A stretch of DNA of 64,000 bases from contig NZ_JAUNTS010000004.1 in the NCBI RefSeq assembly GCF_030538595.1, forward strand, positions 1 through 64,000, read 5' to 3'. The notes under the pieces were generated by a model. That model was not told where the DNA came from and made no database searches. It was given only the letters and a program-made list of their open reading frames with translations. Shown in pieces: positions 26,105 through 35,044 of this stretch. Position numbers and translations under genes: made by a program. The stretch's first letter is position 1. Each line of letters begins with the position of its first letter. Origin of the DNA: Kocuria sp. (GTDB taxonomy: Bacteria; Actinomycetota; Actinomycetes; Actinomycetales; Micrococcaceae).

Positions 26105-26811
26105 CACTGAAATGCCTGAGCGCCCAGGCTGTTGATCACGTCATCCATGGTCTGGTCCATGTGGGAGAGCATGGCGTCCCCCGCGGCCTGAACATCCCCC
26201 GCCGCCACGGCTCGATAAATGGCGGTGTGATGCTCCAAGGCCCTGCGCCGAATATCCGGCTGACTGGAGGTTTTGACGCGCACTGCGTGCAGCACCTCCT
26301 CCAGCGGTGCGTAGGCCGAGGCCAGATACACATTGCCCGCAGCCCGCACCAGGGCGGCGTGGAACTCCAGGTCCGCTTGGGAGAAGGCTGCCGGATCGGA
26401 ATGGATGGTGGCTTCCATGGTCAGCAAATGCCGTTTGACCTCCGGAATCTCCTCCGATTGTGGATGGGTGGCAGCCAGCCGGGTGGTCTCCACTTCAATG
26501 GCCCGGCGGGCCTCAATCATCTGCCGCGGAATCTCCAGCGGGTCACCGCTCATGGTGCCCCGTGTTTGGAGGATGCGGGGTTCCAACGGGGACCAGGCAT
26601 CCACGGGATTGAGCAGGCCGCGTTTGCCGTGCCGGACCGTCACGACGCCGGATCTGGCCAGTTCCTGCAGCGCCTCCCTCACGGAGAGGCGGGACATGCC
26701 CCAGACTTCGGCCAGCTCGGACTCCGGCGGCAGCACCTCTCCGGGTTTCAGGGCACCGGAAACAACCATGTCCAGGAGGGCTTTCACCCCTACTTCGGAA
26801 CGTCGCTGCAC
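26104..26811 (-). CDS. FadR/GntR-family transcriptional regulator
   Basis: 235 residues: N-terminal winged helix (ESELAEVWGMSRLSVREALQELARSGVVTVRHGKRG, ~30-65) and C-terminal all-helical FCD ligand domain with metal-site residues in HAALVRAAGN, HAVRV and HHTAIYRA. Members sense sugar acids or related carboxylates and mostly repress. It is divergent from the gntP-dtnK-dehydrogenase operon and most likely controls it. It starts at the first ATG (MQRRSEV). The shared upstream region is about 180 bases. Confidence 0.88.
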   Translation of the reverse strand: MQRRSEVGVKALLDMVVSGALKPGEVLPPESELAEVWGMSRLSVREALQELARSGVVTVRHGKRGLLNPVDAWSPLEPRILQTRGTMSGDPLEIPRQMIEARRAIEVETTRLAATHPQSEEIPEVKRHLLTMEATIHSDPAAFSQADLEFHAALVRAAGNVYLASAYAPLEEVLHAVRVKTSSQPDIRRRALEHHTAIYRAVAAGDVQAAGDAMLSHMDQTMDDVINSLGAQAFQ

Positions 26812-26990
26812 GGCTGACCTGACTTTCTTTCACGGATCTCTTGACACGCCTGACATCACTACACCACACTTCTCAGTTATCAGACATCAGATCTGTTGCC
26901 AGCATCACACTTTGGTTTGCGGCTCCACCTTTCGGCGCCGCGCATCTCCGTCCTCCGGTGCATCCCGGATGTGATCCGAAAAGAAGGCTC

Positions 26991-28361
26991 ATGACTACAA
27001 CAACTCTCCTGCTGCTGGGGCTGGGCTCCATTGCGGCCATCCTGCTGCTGATCATCAAGGGCAAAGTTCACCCCTTCATCACCCTCATGTCCGTGGCTCT
27101 GGTCCTTGCACTGGTGGGTGGAATCCCGCTGGCGGAGGTGGCGCCGCTGCTCATCACCGGCATGGGTAACACCTTGGGCAGCGTGGCCCTGATTGTGACC
27201 CTGGGCGCCATCCTGGGGCGCATCATTGAGGTTTCCGGCGGTGCTGATGTGCTGGCGCGTTGGCTGCTGAACACCTTTGGGGAAAAACGCGCACCGTTTG
27301 CGCTCGGTGCCACCGGCTTCATCTTTGGCATCCCGGTGTTTGTTGACGTCGGATTGATTGTGTTGATTCCGATCGTGTTCGGGGTGGCACGCCGTCTGAA
27401 GGGCAACATGCTCACGTACGCGCTGCCCATTGCCGGTGCCATGCTGGCGGTGCACTGCGTGGTGCCTCCGCACCCCGGCATTGTGGGCGGGTCTCAGCTG
27501 CTGAGCGCTGACATTGGTTTGGTCATGATCTTCGGTCTGATTGCCGCGGTGCCCATGTGGTTGGTGGCGCACTTTGTGGCCAAGCCGCTGGCTGCTCGCA
27601 ACTTTGTTCCGGTCAGCGACGCCGACACCCTCCAAGCCGTTGGCGGCACCGGCCCCATGAACATTGTCAAGACCAGGGCCCCCAGCGTTGCGCTGGTGCT
27701 TTCCACCATCGTGTTGCCCCTGGCCTTGATCATGGGCGGCACCACGTTCGCCGTGGTGCTGGGCGAGGACAGCCCCGTGACTGCGGTGTTCTCCCTGATC
27801 GGAGCCTCACACGTGGCGCTGTTGATCGGCGTGGTGTACGCCGCTGCCGTGCTGGGCTTCCGCTTTGGGTGGAGCCGCGATGACGTGGAGAACGTGATCA
27901 ACTCGGCCCTGCCGCCTGTGGCTGCCGTCATTTTGATCACGGGTGCCGGTGGCATGTTCGGCTTCACCTTGCGGGAGACCGGGGTGGCCGACGCCGTCGC
28001 CGATCTCCTGGGTTCCACCGGCCTCCCGGTGATTTTCCTGGGCTGGTTGCTGGCACTGCTGATTCGGGCCGCCCAGGGTTCGGCCACCGTTTCCATGTTG
28101 ACCACGGCTCCGCTGGTGGCTCCGTTGCTGACCACCATGGAACTTGAGCCGATCCAAATTGCCCTGGTGGCCGTGGCCATCGGTGCCGGAACCATGGGCC
28201 TGAGCCACGTGAACGACTCCATGTTCTGGATCTGGAGCCGCTACTTTGCAGTGCCCGTGTCCACATCCTTGAAGACTTGGACCGTGGTCTCCACTGCCGC
28301 CTCCGTGGCCGGACTGGTGGCGGTCTGGATCATGTGGATGCTGGTTGCTGCTGTTCTCTGA
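26991..28361 (+). CDS. GntP-family sugar-acid:proton symporter
   Basis: 456-residue permease with about 12-13 helices; the GntP family imports gluconate and related aldonates with protons. Seen: FIFGIPVFVDVGLIVLIPIVFG, the HCVVPPHPGIVGGSQLLSADIG motif typical of GntP, and VNDSMFWIWSRYF near the C-terminus. ATG 26991 follows GAAGG. It is first in an operon with a four-carbon acid sugar kinase and a 3-hydroxyisobutyrate-type dehydrogenase, so the substrate is likely a tetronate such as D-threonate, L-threonate or D-erythronate. Confidence 0.9.
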   Translation: MTTTTLLLLGLGSIAAILLLIIKGKVHPFITLMSVALVLALVGGIPLAEVAPLLITGMGNTLGSVALIVTLGAILGRIIEVSGGADVLARWLLNTFGEKRAPFALGATGFIFGIPVFVDVGLIVLIPIVFGVARRLKGNMLTYALPIAGAMLAVHCVVPPHPGIVGGSQLLSADIGLVMIFGLIAAVPMWLVAHFVAKPLAARNFVPVSDADTLQAVGGTGPMNIVKTRAPSVALVLSTIVLPLALIMGGTTFAVVLGEDSPVTAVFSLIGASHVALLIGVVYAAAVLGFRFGWSRDDVENVINSALPPVAAVILITGAGGMFGFTLRETGVADAVADLLGSTGLPVIFLGWLLALLIRAAQGSATVSMLTTAPLVAPLLTTMELEPIQIALVAVAIGAGTMGLSHVNDSMFWIWSRYFAVPVSTSLKTWTVVSTAASVAGLVAVWIMWMLVAAVL

Positions 28362-28405
28362 CCTGCTGCTTTCCCCGACTTCCTGAGACATGAAAGGTGC
28401 CGCTC

Positions 28406-29758
28406 ATGACCCGCAGATTGCTGGTTTTCGACGACGACCCCACCGGTTCGCAAGCTGTTCACGACGTCGACGTCGTGCTGGAGCTCGCAGCCCAGCCCGT
28501 GATCGAGGCCCTGGCCCCGGATGGCGCAACCTGTTTTGTGCTCACCAACAGCCGGGCACTTGACCAAGATCAGGCGGTGGCCAAGCAGGCGGATCTGCTC
28601 CGCCAAATCCTGGATGGTCTACCCCGCGGAACCTTTCCGCACCTTGTTTCCCGTAGCGATTCCACCTTGCGTGGCCACGTGCTGGCTGAACCCAATGGCC
28701 TGGCAGACGTGCTGGCGGAACGTGGAGTTCAGGTCAACGGGTTCCTGTTTGCCCCGGCCATGTTTGAAGCCGGGCGTTACACGGTGGAGGACACTCACTG
28801 GGCCGTTCTCCAAGGCGAACAGGTGAAGGTGGGGGACACGGACTTTGCCCAGGACGCCACCTTCGGCTACAGCAACTCCAACCTCAAGGACTTCCTGGTG
28901 GAGCGCTCCGGCGGCTCCCTGCGCCGAGAGGACATCCTGTCCATCGCGCTGGATGACATCAATGCTGGCGTGGAGGCGGTGTCCTCGGTGCTGGATCGGG
29001 CCACGGACCGCACCTGGGTGGTGGTCAACGGCACCGACTACTCCCACCAAGAGGTGGTGGCGGCAGCGCTTGAACTCCAGGAAGCTGCCGGGCGGACGTT
29101 CATCACCCGGTGCGGGCCATCTTTCGTGCGCCCCCTTGCGGGGATTGAGCAAGCAAAGGTTCTGGAACCTGCCGACATCACCATCGGCCCGGACCGCAAG
29201 CCGCACGGGCTCTTGGTGGTGGGCTCCCACGTGGGGCTGACCAATCGTCAACTGCAGGTGGTCAAGGACCGCGGCGGATTGTTTGAGATCGAACTGGACG
29301 TCCCAACTTTGCTCACGGAACAACGTCAAGAGCATCTGGAGTGGGCGATCAACCAGGCGGATGAGGCGTTGGTGAGCTCCGACGTCGTTGTCTACACCAG
29401 CCGCGACCTGGTGCGTGCGGAGGACCCCCAGGAATCGCTGGCCATTGCCCGCTCCGTGTCCGATGCGGTGGTGGAAGTGGTGCGCGGCGTGATGAAAGGC
29501 AGGCCCGCGTGGGTGATTGCCAAGGGTGGAATCACCTCTCACGAAGTGGCTCACAAGGGGCTTGGCATCAGACGTGCACGGGTGGGCGGGCAGTTTTTTC
29601 CGGGCCAAACCTCCCAATTCATGCCGATCCAAGCCGATCCGGAGGCCGAAGGCTGCCCGTTCGTGGTGTTCCCGGGCAACGTGGGCACGGAATCAGCCGT
29701 GGCGGATGTGGTCGAAGTCCTGGCGGAAGCCACCCGCCTGGCCAGTCAAAGCAAGTGA
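28406..29758 (+). CDS. Four-carbon acid sugar kinase (DtnK/OtnK-like)
   Basis: 450 residues of the DUF1537 kinase family. The N-terminal domain begins LLVFDDDPTGSQAVHDV, the family's substrate-binding motif, and includes RSDSTLRGH. The C-terminal nucleotide-binding domain carries GGITSHEVAHKGLG and FPGNVGTESAV. It should phosphorylate a tetronate or 3-oxo-tetronate at C4. Start ATG 28406 with GAAAGG ahead. The gene's last bases form the first unit of a 23-bp tandem repeat. The adjacent dehydrogenase would produce the 3-oxo acid. No OtnC-type aldolase or isomerase is next to it. Confidence 0.87.
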   Translation: MTRRLLVFDDDPTGSQAVHDVDVVLELAAQPVIEALAPDGATCFVLTNSRALDQDQAVAKQADLLRQILDGLPRGTFPHLVSRSDSTLRGHVLAEPNGLADVLAERGVQVNGFLFAPAMFEAGRYTVEDTHWAVLQGEQVKVGDTDFAQDATFGYSNSNLKDFLVERSGGSLRREDILSIALDDINAGVEAVSSVLDRATDRTWVVVNGTDYSHQEVVAAALELQEAAGRTFITRCGPSFVRPLAGIEQAKVLEPADITIGPDRKPHGLLVVGSHVGLTNRQLQVVKDRGGLFEIELDVPTLLTEQRQEHLEWAINQADEALVSSDVVVYTSRDLVRAEDPQESLAIARSVSDAVVEVVRGVMKGRPAWVIAKGGITSHEVAHKGLGIRRARVGGQFFPGQTSQFMPIQADPEAEGCPFVVFPGNVGTESAVADVVEVLAEATRLASQSK

Positions 29759-29783
29759 ATCTGGCCTTTCAAAGCAAGTGAAT
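29738..29783 (+). repeat. 23-bp tandem duplication over the kinase stop codon
   Basis: Units 29738-29760 and 29761-29783 differ at two bases; each contains CAAAGCAAGTGAAT, so the stop TGA of the kinase is duplicated 23 bases on. The second unit separates the kinase stop from the ribosome site (AGAGGAG) of the next gene. Confidence 0.9.
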
Positions 29784-29801
29784 ACAGCAGAGGAGAATGT
29801 G

Positions 29802-30674
29802 ATGACTCAAGTTTCGTGGATCGGTTTGGGCGCCATGGGTGCGCCCATGGCAACGGTTTTGGGTAAGGGCGGGGTGGAGGTCCGGGCATTCGATCTGGCT
29901 CCGGACGCTGCGGATCGCGTGGGGCAGGGAGTCACCCTTTTCCCCACCGCCCGCGCCGCCGTGTCTGGCACAGACGTTGTGGTGGTCATGGTGGCCACCG
30001 GGGCTCAGCTGGATTCCGTGCTGTTCGCCCCGGAGACCGGAATTGCGCATGAACTAGCAGAAGGCGCGGTGGTCTTGGTCATGTCCACCGTGGGGCCGCA
30101 AGCCGTGGAAGGTGCCGGCACCCGCTTGGCGCTGCAGGGTGTGGGCGTGGTGGATGCACCGGTTTCCGGTGGTGTGGCCCGCGCGGGCACCGGTGATCTG
30201 TTGATCATGGTGGGTGGAGCTGAAACCGGCATTGCCAAGGTGCAGCCGTTGCTCGACCTCATGGCCGCTCAGGCTCCCGTGGTCGGTTCAACCGTGGGTG
30301 ATGGCCAACGGTTCAAGGTGGTCAACCAGCTGCTGTGCGGGGTCCACATTGCCGTGGCGGGGGAAGCGCTGGCGCTGGCAGATTCCATGGGCCTGGATCC
30401 GCAGCAGTGTTTGAAGGTGTTGCAGGGTGGTGCTGCGGCGTCGTTCATGTTTGGCGATCGTGGGCCGCGCATGTTGGAAGGGGAGGACGCTGAGGTGCGT
30501 TCCGCCCTGGACATCTTTGTGAAGGACATGGGTCTGGTCACGGATGCAGCCCGCGCTGTGCAGCAACCGGTGCCGCTGGCATCAGCCGCCGAGCAGGTTT
30601 ACGTGCGCGGACGCCGCGAAGGCTTGGGGCGTCGGGACGACTCCTCCGTGTACGACCTCCTGCGCTCACGCTGA
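29802..30674 (+). CDS. NAD(P)-dependent 3-hydroxyisobutyrate-type dehydrogenase (tetronate 2-dehydrogenase-like)
   Basis: 290 residues. The N-terminal Rossmann fold has VSWIGLGAMGAPMATVLG, the substrate loop VDAPVSGGVARAGTGDLLIMVGG includes the conserved SGG, and the catalytic lysine region is GQRFKVVNQLLCGVHIAVAGEAL. LtnD enzymes of this class oxidise L-threonate or D-erythronate at C2. AGAGGAG precedes ATG 29802. It is the third gene of the gntP operon. A promiscuous 2-hydroxy-acid role cannot be excluded. Confidence 0.87.
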   Translation: MTQVSWIGLGAMGAPMATVLGKGGVEVRAFDLAPDAADRVGQGVTLFPTARAAVSGTDVVVVMVATGAQLDSVLFAPETGIAHELAEGAVVLVMSTVGPQAVEGAGTRLALQGVGVVDAPVSGGVARAGTGDLLIMVGGAETGIAKVQPLLDLMAAQAPVVGSTVGDGQRFKVVNQLLCGVHIAVAGEALALADSMGLDPQQCLKVLQGGAAASFMFGDRGPRMLEGEDAEVRSALDIFVKDMGLVTDAARAVQQPVPLASAAEQVYVRGRREGLGRRDDSSVYDLLRSR

Positions 30675-30729
30675 ATCAGCCCGGTACCCTTGGAGACAAC
30701 AATCTCTTGACCGTGAAAGGTGGTTGCTC

Positions 30730-30912
30730 TTGGGTACCTGGGGCCTGTTGGGCATTCTTGTGTTGTCGTTGGCGATTTTGGCCGGAACCATGTACGTGGC
30801 CATGCTCTTGATGAGCGCCACTGTGTCCCGCAGCGCAAAACTGCGTGGCAAGAAGAAGTCTGGCCGCGGTCAGTCCGTGATGCTGCGCCGCATGTTCCGT
30901 GGCTTGCGCTGA
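30730..30912 (+). CDS. Small single-pass membrane protein, TTG start
   Basis: 60 residues: an N-terminal helix (GLLGILVLSLAILAGTMYVAMLLM) followed by a strongly basic cytosolic tail (KLRGKKKSGRG...RRMFRGLR). The start is inferred as TTG 30730, 9 bases after AAAGG; there is no ATG or GTG in a suitable place. It has no recognised family. It lies between the tetronate operon and galM on the same strand, probably with its own promoter. Confidence 0.5.
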   Translation: MGTWGLLGILVLSLAILAGTMYVAMLLMSATVSRSAKLRGKKKSGRGQSVMLRRMFRGLR

Positions 30913-30968
30913 CACGTGGGGCCACAACGCCGATCAACCTCAGTTCCGATGACCGTGGTGTGTAGGTC

Positions 30969-32000
30969 ATGAGCCCGCAGATCCGCCCTTTCGGTCATAC
31001 GTCAGATGGTCTGCCCGTCCATGCCGTGACTTTGGGCGATCCCAAAGGTGTTGAACTCACTGTTCTTGACTTGGGTGCGGCCGTGCAGTCCTTACTGGTC
31101 CCCGATCAGGACGGCAGGGTCAACCTGGTCCTGGGCCACGCCGATGCGGAAGGCTACGCAGCCTTTGCCCAGGATTACCTGGGTGTGCTGGTGGGTCGCT
31201 ACGCAAACCGGATTGCCGGTGCCTCCTTTGAACTGGAGGGACAGGAGTATGAGCTGCCGGCCAACAACGGCTCGGCCTGCCATCACGGAGGGCCGGAGGG
31301 TTTCAGCCACCGTGTCTGGGACATCACGGAGGTCACGCCGAACAGCGCCACGTTCGAGCTCACCAGTCCCCACCTGGATCAGGGATTCCCCGGTGAAATG
31401 GTGGTGCGGGCCAGATACTCGGTGGAGGGCGGCGTCGTCGTTGTGGAAGTGGAGGCCACAGCAGACCGGGCCACGGTCTTTGGTCCCACCAGCCACGTCT
31501 ACTGGAACCTTGCCGGGGAGGGCCGCGGGAGTGCAGACGGGCACGTCTTGACCGTGGCGGCGCAGCAATTCCTGCCGGTCGACGACGACGGCCTACCCTC
31601 CGGCCCCCTACGTTCCGTGGCCGGGACACCCTTGGATTTCAGAACACCCGCTGCACTGGGAGATGTGGTGCGTGCCGATCATCCGCAGGTGCACAACGGT
31701 GTGGACCACTCGTTTGCCATTTCTGGCACCGGGGTGCGTTACGCCGCCACGCTGACGGAGCCGGTCAGCGGGCGTTCCGTGGAGGTGCATTCAGACCTGC
31801 CGGGGTTGCAGGTTTACACCAGCAACTTTTTTGACGGTCGCACGGTGGGAACCTCCGGTACCCGTTATCGGCAGGGCGATGGCATTGCGCTGGAGCCGCA
31901 GTTCCACCCGGACACCCCCAACCGTCCGGAGTTGGGAGACCCGGTGCTGCGCCCCGGGCGGGTGCGTAGGCACCGGATCGAGTGGCGATTGGCGGGTTGA
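30969..32000 (+). CDS. galM: Aldose 1-epimerase (galactose mutarotase)
   Basis: 343-residue beta-sandwich enzyme that interconverts alpha and beta anomers of aldoses. Signature parts are FGHTSDGLPVHAVTL at the start, LVGRYANRIAGASFELEGQEYELPANNG, HHGGPEGFSHRVWDI with a catalytic His, NGVDHSFAI, and the late EPQFHPDTPNRPE with the catalytic Glu. Full family length. It stands after the small membrane gene and before the DUF368 gene, with no other Leloir-pathway gene nearby. Confidence 0.93.
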   Translation: MSPQIRPFGHTSDGLPVHAVTLGDPKGVELTVLDLGAAVQSLLVPDQDGRVNLVLGHADAEGYAAFAQDYLGVLVGRYANRIAGASFELEGQEYELPANNGSACHHGGPEGFSHRVWDITEVTPNSATFELTSPHLDQGFPGEMVVRARYSVEGGVVVVEVEATADRATVFGPTSHVYWNLAGEGRGSADGHVLTVAAQQFLPVDDDGLPSGPLRSVAGTPLDFRTPAALGDVVRADHPQVHNGVDHSFAISGTGVRYAATLTEPVSGRSVEVHSDLPGLQVYTSNFFDGRTVGTSGTRYRQGDGIALEPQFHPDTPNRPELGDPVLRPGRVRRHRIEWRLAG

Positions 32001-32131
32001 GCGCCTGAGCCGGGTAGGGCGACGTCGTTGGCGTCCTGCGCCAAACCGGGGACGTGTGGGGTCTGCCTCAAAGCGACCTGGTAGGGGACATGTCCCGTTA
32101 CCCTGTTGGAAACCCACGGAAAGGACCAGCC

Positions 32132-33067
32132 TTGTCTCACCCTGCCCCGCATCTTGCCGCCGAAGAAGGTGCACTCGCGCCAACCCGTAAGACCAGCATC
32201 CCTGGAAACCTGGTGCGCGGCGCCATGATCGGCACCGTGGAGACTGTGCCGGGTGTCAGCGGTGGCACCGTGGCGCTGGTGGTTGGAATCTATGACCAGC
32301 TGATTGGGTCTGCCAGTGAGGTGATTTCCGCGTTCCGTGCTTTGTTGCTGGGTCCAGACCGTGCGCCCGGGTTCAAGAAGCACATGGCCAACGTCCACTG
32401 GCGAGTTGTGATCCCGGTGGTCATCGGCATGGTGGCGGCCCTGCTGTTGGTGGCCGGTCCCATGGAGCACCTGGTGGACACGCATCCGGAACTGATGCGC
32501 GCCATCTTCTTCGGCATGGTGGTTGGTTCGCTGTGGGTCCCGCTGTCCCTGGCAGGTAGGGGCTGGACCTGGGCTGACTGGCTTCTGGGGATCGGCGCTG
32601 CCGTGGTTGCGTTCTTCCTGGTGTCCATTCCGGCGACCACCCTGGAACCGCAGCCGTGGATCATCATTCTTGCCGCCGCGGTGGCCGTTTCTGCGTTGCT
32701 GCTGCCGGGTCTGTCCGGGTCTTTCATTCTGCTGACCATCGGGCTCTACCAGCCCACGCTGCGGGCCGTGGACAACCTGGACTTCGGCTACCTGGGCTTG
32801 TTCTTCCTGGGTGCCGTGCTGGGCATGATCGTGATTGTCAAAGCCCTGCAGAAGCTGTTGGAGCACCATCACCGTGGCACCATGATCGCGCTTGTGGGAC
32901 TGATGATCGGGGCTCTGCGTTCGCTGTGGCCTTGGCAGGACGACGAGCGCAACCTCCACGCCCCCGCCGCTGACTGGCCCGTGTTGCTGATGGCCGGTCT
33001 GGCTGGACTGATTGTGGTTGCCATCCTGCTGGTGGTGGACAACCGGATCGCCGCCCGCCGCAACTAA
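32132..33067 (+). CDS. DUF368 polyprenyl-phosphate translocase-like membrane protein
   Basis: 311 residues with about eight hydrophobic segments. IPGNLVRGAMIGTVETVPGVSGGTVALVVGIYDQLI is the hallmark DUF368 N-terminus, and LLPGLSGSFILLTIGLYQP the matching internal repeat. Recent work ascribes recycling of undecaprenyl phosphate across the membrane to this family (PopT). TTG 32132, 7 bases after GGAAAGGA, is the preferred start; ATG 32090 is an alternative. A long inverted repeat begins right after its TAA. Confidence 0.85.
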   Translation: MSHPAPHLAAEEGALAPTRKTSIPGNLVRGAMIGTVETVPGVSGGTVALVVGIYDQLIGSASEVISAFRALLLGPDRAPGFKKHMANVHWRVVIPVVIGMVAALLLVAGPMEHLVDTHPELMRAIFFGMVVGSLWVPLSLAGRGWTWADWLLGIGAAVVAFFLVSIPATTLEPQPWIIILAAAVAVSALLLPGLSGSFILLTIGLYQPTLRAVDNLDFGYLGLFFLGAVLGMIVIVKALQKLLEHHHRGTMIALVGLMIGALRSLWPWQDDERNLHAPAADWPVLLMAGLAGLIVVAILLVVDNRIAARRN

Positions 33068-33068
33068 A

Positions 33069-33137
33069 CTCCGCCGAAAACATGGTTTGACCTAATTTTC
33101 GGCCCTGGATTCCCGCCAAACCATGTTTTCGGCGGAG
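33069..33137. repeat. Long inverted repeat after the DUF368 gene
   Basis: Exact 21-base arms 33069-33089 and 33117-33137 (CCGCCGAAAACATGG core) flank a 27-base loop. It starts two bases after the stop codon. No T-run follows, so termination is only inferred from position. Confidence 0.93.
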
Positions 33138-33161
33138 GTGGAGGGGGCATAGTGGATAGTC

Positions 33162-33794
33162 GTGACTTCACCGAACCATCTCCGATCTGTCTACGACGCC
33201 GCAGCCGGGACTTACAACACACTTCTGCCTGACCTGCGGGTGGAACAGCCTGTAGATCGCGCCATGATCAGTGCGTTCTGTGAGGAGGTTCGTGTATCCG
33301 GCAACCATCGGGTGTTGGATGCCGGATGTGGAAACGGCCGCATGATTGCTGAATTGGTGCAGCAAGGCCTGTCTCCGCAGGGTGTTGACCTTGCCCCCGG
33401 AATGATTGAGCATGCGCGTCGTCGTGAACCCGGGGTGGACTTCCGTGTGGCTGACCTCAGAGCGCTGCCGTATGGCGACCGCGAATTTGGTGCAGTGATC
33501 GCCTGGTACTCCCTGATCCACCTGGACTATCCGGGACTGGCTGAGGCACTGCAAGAATTGGCGCGGGTCACTGCACCCGCTGGACCGTTGCTGGTGGGGT
33601 TCCAGGTAGGTAGCGGCTCGCGCCAGATCATCAATGCCTACGGAACCACCAGCTCCATGACGGCCTGGCTGTACTCGCCGGATGAGCTTGCCGCAGTGGC
33701 CGCCGGGTCGGGGTGGACCGTGACAGCCTCGGTCACGCGACGCGCTGTTCTGGAGGACTATGATCAGGGCTTTGTTCTGGCCCAACGTGCCTAG
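33162..33794 (+). CDS. Class I SAM-dependent methyltransferase
   Basis: 210 residues. The SAM-binding motif I is HRVLDAGCGNGRMIAEL (~49-65); the acidic end of strand 2 is GVDLAPGMIEHAR and motif II is DFRVADLRALPYGDREFGAVIAWYSLIHL. The C-terminus resembles UbiE/Methyltransf_11 proteins. The target is unknown. GTG 33162 is the first start after a hairpin, with GGATAG upstream. It is monocistronic on the plus strand. Confidence 0.87.
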   Translation: MTSPNHLRSVYDAAAGTYNTLLPDLRVEQPVDRAMISAFCEEVRVSGNHRVLDAGCGNGRMIAELVQQGLSPQGVDLAPGMIEHARRREPGVDFRVADLRALPYGDREFGAVIAWYSLIHLDYPGLAEALQELARVTAPAGPLLVGFQVGSGSRQIINAYGTTSSMTAWLYSPDELAAVAAGSGWTVTASVTRRAVLEDYDQGFVLAQRA

Positions 33795-33894
33795 TGCCAG
33801 ACCAGCACGGCCCATGCCGGTGATGCGTTGCGCACCAAGGTAGAGCGTATGCTCGCAGTCTTAGCGCTGTTCCCAGACAAACCAGAGGTGCTGA

Positions 33895-34185
33895 ATGAGT
33901 GTCGTCGAGATTGTTTCTTTTCGGGTGAAGGCAGAGGTCGATCCCATTCAGTTCGCCCAAATTGATGCTGCCGTTGGCCGCGATTACGTCAGCCGCCAAC
34001 CTGGATTTCTCAGTCGTGAGACAGCCAAGGGAGACGATGGGTGGGTAGTGATTGTGCACTGGGCGGATACGGCGGCCGCTGATGCCTCGATGGCCTCGTA
34101 CGAGCAGGCTCCGGCAGCTGCCGAACAGATGTCGTGCATGGAAGAGGGCTCCATGGTGATGCGTCGCTTCACTCTTGTCAGCTGA
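33895..34185 (+). CDS. Dimeric alpha/beta-barrel (ABM-like) small protein
   Basis: 96 residues fitting the antibiotic-biosynthesis-monooxygenase/heme-degrading dimer fold: MSVVEIVSFRVKAEVDPIQFAQIDAAVGRDYVSRQPGFLSRETAKG and VIVHWADTAAADASMASY. These single-domain proteins act as dimers with varied or unknown chemistry. It ends before a perfect palindrome that also serves the convergent NTF2-like gene. No cofactor-binding residue can be named. Confidence 0.72.
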   Translation: MSVVEIVSFRVKAEVDPIQFAQIDAAVGRDYVSRQPGFLSRETAKGDDGWVVIVHWADTAAADASMASYEQAPAAAEQMSCMEEGSMVMRRFTLVS

Positions 34186-34222
34186 CTGGAGCACTCGGTT
34201 CTTGGGGAGGCTTTAGACAGAA

Positions 34223-34263
34223 TCTGTGCTTCAGGGGCAGGTGACCTGCCCCTGAAGCACAGA
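34223..34263. terminator. Perfect 20-bp hairpin between convergent genes
   Basis: Arms 34223-34242 and 34244-34263 are exact complements around one base (core CTTCAGGGGCAGGT). It lies between the stops of two convergent genes and is the likely bidirectional transcription end, though no T-run is present. Confidence 0.7.
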
Positions 34264-34274
34264 AATGGCCTGGC

Positions 34275-34664
34275 TCAGAACAGGCCGTTGTCATTGGCGG
34301 AGGTAGCCGGGATGACCTGGAGGACATCCCAGTGCTCCACGATCTTTCCATCTTGGTCCAGCCTGAAGATGTCGATGCCTGCGTAGTCGTCAGAGCCAGG
34401 CCAGGTCTGGTGGCAATGAAGCACCACGTGATCACCTTCTGCAAAGCACCGTACGAAATCCACATGCTTGCCGGGGTACTCACGCGCCATGCGCTCGAAG
34501 TACTCGACGAATGCCTCCTTGCCATCGGCAACATGCGGGTTGTGCTGCCGGTACTGCGCCCCGGAGTACTGCTCCAATGCCTCGCGTGGCTTGCATTGGT
34601 TGAACATCAAGTCGTAGAACGCTTTGACGGTTTCCTTGTTGCGATCCAGATCAGTGGTAGTCAT
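34275..34664 (-). CDS. NTF2-like / SnoaL-like protein
   Basis: 129 residues of the SnoaL-like polyketide-cyclase fold: [47 protein letters not shown], then [34 protein letters not shown]. Family members include ester hydrolases and cyclases; a predicted SnoaL-like aldol-condensation type fold is all that can be said. ATG 34664 overlaps the stop of the upstream HicB-like ORF by four bases (ATGA), suggesting coupling. Confidence 0.78.
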   Translation of the reverse strand: MTTTDLDRNKETVKAFYDLMFNQCKPREALEQYSGAQYRQHNPHVADGKEAFVEYFERMAREYPGKHVDFVRCFAEGDHVVLHCHQTWPGSDDYAGIDIFRLDQDGKIVEHWDVLQVIPATSANDNGLF

Positions 34665-34972
34665 GCGGTCAGCTTCCCATCGCGGTGTTTCACAGAGCAA
34701 GGCCCACTGGGATCAGACGGGCCAAATTCACGGTGATCATGTCGGGCGGCTTCGGTCACGGCCGCGCCTACGATTTCACCGGACCCTCCATCCATGGTGT
34801 CGGTGAGCAAAACTTCCTCTAGTTCCGGCGGCTGCGGATGAACGACCACTTGAAAGTCATCCGGATTCTGATCGGTCAGGTCAACCACTGCTGAGCGCAT
34901 TTCATCTTCGGCCTGGTCCAGTCGACGGACCTGGCTTCGCTCGTCCCTAGCGTCGGTTGATCCCTGGATCAC
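34661..34972 (-). CDS. HicB-like antitoxin-type protein, probably N-terminally truncated
   Basis: The ORF from GTG 34972 encodes [22 protein letters not shown] followed by [19 protein letters not shown], which resembles actinobacterial HicB-like antitoxins (the xARRLDEVEDMARDYI segment). The N-terminal strands of that fold are missing or shortened and the C-terminus is not typical, so it may be a remnant. No ribosome site is clear. It overlaps the NTF2-like gene start by four bases. No HicA toxin is adjacent. Confidence 0.35.
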   Translation of the reverse strand: MIQGSTDARDERSQVRRLDQAEDEMRSAVVDLTDQNPDDFQVVVHPQPPELEEVLLTDTMDGGSGEIVGAAVTEAARHDHREFGPSDPSGPCSVKHRDGKLTA

Positions 34973-35044
34973 ATGCAGGAATACGTCTGTGCAATGGCGC
35001 GGTTGAACCTTCCGGAACACATCTCATTCGTACTGGAGGTAACC

